Assembly: GCA_963696325.1 (NCBI GenBank)
Contig: CAVOJV010000031.1
Location: 62,001-126,000, forward strand
From: CAVOJV01 sp963696325
Lineage (GTDB): Bacteria > Pseudomonadota > Gammaproteobacteria > Competibacterales > Competibacteraceae
Direction: 5' to 3'
Length of the DNA stretch: 64,000 nucleotides
A program made the translations under genes and the position numbers. Positions 60,142 through 64,000 of the stretch are shown here, piece after piece. The notes under the pieces are model-generated. The model was not told the origin of the DNA. It saw nothing but the letters and a program-made list of their open reading frames with translations, and ran no database searches. How positions within the stretch are numbered: the first letter of the stretch is position 1; each line of letters starts with the position of its first letter.

Positions 60142-61720
60142 TTGAGATTATCAAATAATTGCCTTGCAGTTTCTACAGGGATCTCTTTTTTACCCAGCCA
60201 TGCAACAACCTTCGCTTCGCGATAACCATTTCTTATCAAAAGGTCAGCATATTCTGCAGCGCTTTCAAAAGTAATAAATTTCCCAATCAAATATGCAATA
60301 TTTCCGTCATCAGTTGATTGAATATCCAATCCCCTGCTACCAGCCATCTTTCTCATTCCATCAATCACATCATCTTTAACAGGTTTTGATGACCTTATCA
60401 CCTGGACTCTGAATGCAAGAGTCGGTGGAAGAGTATCGATTTGAGTCTGTGATCCTGCATTCGTAATAGTCATTAATGGTTTCTTCCCCCACTCTTTTTC
60501 CAGAACTGCAGCCCTGTCGGCTGAAACAGCTTTATTACCAGACATAGGAACAACAAATGAATCCTTAAAACCTTTTGATTTGACTGCAGTCAGAGCTTTT
60601 GTTGCATCTGCTGATCTCCGGAACATTCCCACATAATAATTTGTATTGTCACTTCCGGTAACTTTAAAACCATAAACAGGTGTGATTCCTTTAAAATATG
60701 ATGGAGCAACCGGATTACGAAAAACAGCAACCTGTATTCTGTAGATAACCCATCCGGTACCTCAGGATCGATTTTGATCTTTTCTTTAGGATCAGTTACA
60801 GGTTTTGGCAGAACTTCGAATACCGTAAATATATCAACAGGCTTAATTATTGCAGGTACCGTTTACGACTTGTATCATCCTGATTTGCAGGTTATTTTAA
60901 GAATCTGGTTATCAGTTTGTTGTGCCTATATTTGAATACTTGTCATAGTATCAGGTTGTTTCTCCACCTCCTTTTTTACTGTCAGGTTGAGCCTGATCAG
61001 GATTCATTGCTGTCCTGTGCTTCGCTGTATTTCTGATCAGCGGAGTTCTGAAATGCAGCAGCAGCCATTTCATTACTCAGAAATCTTAACTTTCATTGTG
61101 TTTCTTTCAGCTGCAGGAAGTTTTTCCATTTGCTTTTTCTGTTCTGCAGCGAGGGCATAAAGGGAATCGGCTTTTATCTGAAATTCAAGTGCGTCATCGA
61201 GTATTTTCTTATATTCGGTTGGAAGATTCTTGTTGACAGACGCATCCTTTTCAACAGGATTATGATTTATTTCCTTTGAAACGGGTTGTATTTTCAACCT
61301 GAACATCTTCCTTCTTTTCATCTTTAACAATTGCGGCCGTTATTGCTCCGATCCTGCTACTTTCCCCTTTTTTGCTTTACATTGCTGCACATAAGTTCCG
61401 GCACATTAAATTCCTTTGCAACTTTTTTCCCAACCTGCTCCGTATAAAGATTATAAGAATTAATGGCTTCAGTGAATTTACCTCCCATCTGCTGTGCCCT
61501 CCCAAGATAAAACAGTGCATCCGACGGTAATGTCTTCACAGCTGCTGCACTCTGAAGAGCCTGATTTAAAAGGGATTCCGCTTCAGAGGATTTCTGTTAA
61601 GTTTTACAAGGCATACTCCGGAATAGTATTTGTAAAGAGGATCTTTCGAATAAGTCTGAAGTAATTGCCTGAACTCACTATATGCCTGTTCGTAGTTTCC
61701 CTTTGAAAAAGCCTCCATAG
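60138..61720 (-). pseudogene. TPR- and SPOR-domain protein, frameshifted and joined to foreign DNA at its 5' end
   Basis: The C-terminal part (60138-60632) is a SPOR-like domain, VGMFRRSADATKALTAVKSKGFKDSFVVP, and a second SPOR-like stretch ending AYLIGKFITFESAAEYADLLIRNGYREAKVVAW. Further upstream frames give TPR-like repeats: KGNYEQAYSEFRQLLQTYSKDPLYKYYSGVCLVKL and DALFYLGRAQQMGGKFTEAINSYNLY. The gene is broken by at least six frame changes. Its 5' end stops near 61720, where the TRAP transporter block begins. SPOR domains bind denuded peptidoglycan, so a cell-envelope role is inferred. Confidence 0.65.
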
Positions 61721-61739
61721 AGGATTGCCGGGTAGGTTT

Positions 61740-62817
61740 GGCCGGAACCGAGGTGGATCGGATCGATGCCGAGCTTCATCGCGACCGGGAACAGGATAGG
61801 CGCGGTGATCAGCAGGATCGACGACGGCTCCATGAAGTTGCCGGCGATCAGCAGCAGGATGTTGACGACCACCAGGAACATCCAAGGCTGCAGGCCCATT
61901 TCGTTGATCCACGCGGCCAGGCCTGCGGAATCTGCTCGCTGGTCAGCAGGAACGAGAACAGCACCGCGTTGGTGATGATGTACAGGATCATCGCCGACAG
62001 GTTGGCGCTGTCGAGCAGCACCTTCGGCACCTGCTTCAACGACAGGTCCTTGTAGATGAACACCGACACGAAGAACGCATACACCGCGCTCATCGCCGCC
62101 GCTTCCGTCGGCGTGAAGATGCCCGAGTAGATGCCGCCGATGACGACGACGATCAGCAGCAGGCCCCAGACGCTCTCCCGGAAGGAGTTCCAGACTTCCC
62201 TGCCGGTCGCCCTCTTCATGCGCGGGTAGTTGCTCTTCTTGGCGACCATCCAGGTGAGAACAGCAGCACCACGCCAGCAGGATGCCCGGGACGATGCCGG
62301 CGATGAACAGCCGCCCGATCGACGAGTTGGTCGACACGGCGTAGATGACCATCACGATCGACGGCGGGATCAGGATGCCGAGCGCGCCCGAGGTGGCGAT
62401 GACGCCGGTGCCGAACTTCTTCGGATAGCCCTGCTTGACCATCGCCGGCAGGATGATTGAGCCGATGGCGACCACGGTGGCCGGCGACGAACCGGAAACC
62501 GCGGCGAAGAGGGCACAGGCCACGACGCCGCCGAGCGCCAGTCCCCCGTGGAGATGACCGACGAGGGCGGTGGCGAACCGGATCATCCGCTTGGCCACGC
62601 CGCCGTGCGTCAGGAACGTGCCGGCGAGGATGAAGAACGGGATCGCCATGATCTCGAACTTCTCGATGCCCGTGAACAGCTTCAGCGCCACCGACTCGAG
62701 CGGCACCTCGGTCATCGTGAAGAGGAAGGTCAGGACGGTCAGGCCGAGCGAAATCGAGATCGGCATGCCCGTCAGCATCAGGGCGATCAGCAGCGCGAAG
62801 ATGACGATGCCGTTCAT
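61740..62817 (-). pseudogene. dctM: TRAP transporter large permease DctM, C-terminus lost at junction, two frameshifts
   Basis: The 12-TM permease of a TRAP transporter. It starts MNGIVIFALLIALMLTGMPISISLGL and keeps LPAMVKQGYPKKFGTGVIATSGALGILIPPS and GNFMEPSSILLITAPILFPVAMKLGIDPIHLG. The last segment should go on to the final helices, but after DPIHLG (about 61745) the sequence turns into the Bacteroidota TPR gene. Frame breaks lie near 62250 (bases missing in LLAWVLLFFTWM) and near 61920 (one base missing after EQIPQ). The start overlaps dctQ by 4 bp. Confidence 0.88.
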
Positions 62818-63452
62818 TTCCTGCCTCCCGGCACGATGTCATCCGGCTTGATGTCGTCATCCTTCGGATGCAGTTCGGAGGGCATCGCGGCCCACTCGAA
62901 CTCCGCTTCCTTGTCCAGCCCCTCCACGTGGCCGTGGTCCGCGTGCGGCAGGTGGCCGGTCTTGATGAAACCCCAGGTCACCTGCAGGAAGCGATAGCAC
63001 ATCAGGTAGGAACCGAGCGGGATGCAGGCGTAGACGATCCACTTCGGCATTTCCAGGTCGGCGGACACCTGCTCGGTGTGCATCAGTTCCCACACGAAGT
63101 GCGCGCCGAACGAACCGATGATGAAGGTGAAGAGCGCGCCGCCGAGCAGCCCGAAGATGATGAACTTCGAACGGATGTTCGGCTTCAGCACGTTGATCAG
63201 CACGTCGACGCCGACGTGGATGCCGGTCCGCACGCCGTAGGCGGCGCCGAATTTCGCCATCCACACGAACATGTAGATCGTCAGTTCCTGGGCCCAGGAC
63301 AGGTCGACCCTAAGCAGGGTGTCCTGGAATGCCCCGGTGGCAAAGCCGGTCAGGTACCGATGGACGACGGCGACGAAGATGATGGCCGTCGCGGCGCCGA
63401 TCAGAAACGTGATGAGCCATTCCTCGAGGTGGTCGAGGAAACGGTTGACCAT
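62814..63452 (-). CDS. dctQ: TRAP transporter small permease DctQ
   Basis: A 212-residue four-helix DctQ subunit. Helices are at about 12-30 (WLITFLIGAATAIIFVAVV), 48-66 with the conserved SWAQELTIYMFVWMAKFGAAYGVR, 88-110 and 130-150. A long acidic C-terminal tail (EAEFEWAAMPSELHPKDDDIKPDD) extends past the usual end. It bridges DctP and DctM. High GC and codon use differ from both other blocks. Confidence 0.93.
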   Translation of the reverse strand: MVNRFLDHLEEWLITFLIGAATAIIFVAVVHRYLTGFATGAFQDTLLRVDLSWAQELTIYMFVWMAKFGAAYGVRTGIHVGVDVLINVLKPNIRSKFIIFGLLGGALFTFIIGSFGAHFVWELMHTEQVSADLEMPKWIVYACIPLGSYLMCYRFLQVTWGFIKTGHLPHADHGHVEGLDKEAEFEWAAMPSELHPKDDDIKPDDIVPGGRK

Positions 63453-63493
63453 GGTCTGCCTCCCTCCCGTCTTGCCGCGGGACTACATAAGAA

Positions 63494-63518
63494 GATGCCC
63501 GCCTCGGGGGCGGGCATC
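63494..63518 (-). terminator. Hairpin between dctP and dctQ
   Basis: GATGCCCGCC (63494-63503) and GGCGGGCATC (63509-63518) form a perfect 10-bp stem with a 5-base loop. It lies 16 bp after the dctP stop, followed on that strand by TTCTTATG. Such a hairpin would let the abundant binding protein be made in excess over the permease. Confidence 0.6.
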
Positions 63519-63534
63519 GGCACTCTACCTCGGA

Positions 63535-64000
63535 TCAGTCGGGCTTGAAACCGGTTTCCTTGTACACCGCCTGCAGGGTGTCCTTGCCGATCCGGCTCTC
63601 CATCTCGCTGTGCACCTTGACCAGCGCCTTCTTCCAGGCCGCGCGCTCTTCCGCGGTCGGAGTGTAGATGGCGGTCTTCCCGGAGGCCTTGATCTTGGCG
63701 AGCGCGTCGTCGTTCTCCGCCTGCGCGATCTGGTTCGCGTACTTGGTGGCCTCGGCCATCGCGGCCTCGAGACCGGCACGGATGTCGGCGGGCAGGCCGT
63801 CCCAGAACTTCTTGTTGGTGATGACCGCGTAGCCGATGTACCCGTGGTTGGTCAGCGCCGCGTGCTTCTGCACTTCGTGCATCTTCTGCGTGTACACGTT
63901 CGACGGCGTGTTCTCCCCGCCGTCCACGACGCCGGTCTGCATCGCCTGGTACACCTCCGAGAAGGCCATGGTCTGGGGAAGCGCGCCGAGCGCCTTCATC
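63535..64000 (-). CDS. dctP: TRAP transporter substrate-binding protein DctP, 5' end outside window
   Basis: The C-terminal 154 residues of a DctP-type periplasmic binding protein. Characteristic stretches are MAFSEVYQAMQTGVVDGGENTPSN (ligand-binding hinge region), HEVQKHAALTNHGYIGYAVITNKKFWDGLP and EERAAWKKALVKVHSEMESRIG. The frame stays open to base 64000. Substrate cannot be told, though this subgroup generally takes organic acids. First gene of dctPQM. Confidence 0.92.
   Translation of the reverse strand, partial: MKALGALPQTMAFSEVYQAMQTGVVDGGENTPSNVYTQKMHEVQKHAALTNHGYIGYAVITNKKFWDGLPADIRAGLEAAMAEATKYANQIAQAENDDALAKIKASGKTAIYTPTAEERAAWKKALVKVHSEMESRIGKDTLQAVYKETGFKPD

Noticed and set aside
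49101..61720. Recent horizontal transfer of a Bacteroidota island into the gammaproteobacterium
   Set aside because: No integrase, att site or IS lies at either edge, genes are cut mid-domain on both sides, and a third unrelated block follows; assembly chimera explains more with less.

Overview
The window is not one genome's sequence. It reads as three blocks joined end to end. Positions 1 to about 49,090 are from a gammaproteobacterium. About 49,100 to 61,725 is AT-rich Bacteroidota-type sequence. About 61,740 to 64,000 is GC-rich proteobacterial sequence carrying a TRAP transporter. At both joins, composition, codon use and gene affiliation change inside genes or gene remnants, and the middle block is full of single-base frameshifts. 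The simplest explanation is a chimeric metagenomic contig. I cannot prove this without reads, and recent transfer remains a weaker alternative.

Block 1, core part (1-33,823). The gene order is that of a conserved gammaproteobacterial neighbourhood also known from Pseudomonas: rsmI | yraN-diaA-dolP | sspB-sspA | petC-petB-petA (bc1 complex) | a c-type cytochrome lipoprotein | hisC-hisD-hisG-murA-ibaG-mlaB-C-D-E-F | kdsD-kdsC-lptC-lptA-lptB-rpoN-hpf-ptsN-hprK-rapZ-EIIA(Man type)-ptsH-ptsI | mgtE | an MgtC/DUF4010 membrane protein | tesA | ybbA-ybbP | a GST | a truncated carboxymuconolactone-decarboxylase-like gene | dusA. The functional themes are outer-membrane lipid asymmetry (Mla), LPS synthesis and export (Kds/Lpt), respiration, histidine synthesis, and a purely regulatory phosphotransferase system under HprK control with no sugar permease in view. 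The organism is most likely an uncultured gammaproteobacterium, possibly from a sludge-like community given the mixture of blocks (inference).

Block 1, accessory part (33,840-49,090). A DUF853/HerA-like ATPase gene is bracketed by two 222-bp direct repeats. ybhB and purD follow, then a frameshifted glycine-zipper lipoprotein and three successive transposase wrecks. Next comes an AT-richer four-gene exopolysaccharide export set: beta-barrel, degenerate tyrosine-kinase-like ATPase, Wzz-like chain-length protein and Wza-like lipoprotein. A transposase remnant, a complete 1.8-kb IS with 11-bp terminal repeats and a broken alpha/beta hydrolase gene complete the block.

Block 2 (Bacteroidota) carries an M64 peptidase remnant, a small membrane protein and a dihydroorotate-dehydrogenase-like protein. 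These are followed by hdrC-hdrB-hdrA-mvhD and three Flx-like Fe-S/flavin subunits, which together make a plausible flavin-based electron-bifurcating Flx-Hdr complex. An ECF sigma factor with a partner membrane protein, ClpS and a TPR/SPOR protein follow. Block 3 is a dctP-dctQ-dctM TRAP transporter, with dctP cut by the window edge and dctM cut by the second junction. I saw no tRNA, rRNA or CRISPR array.
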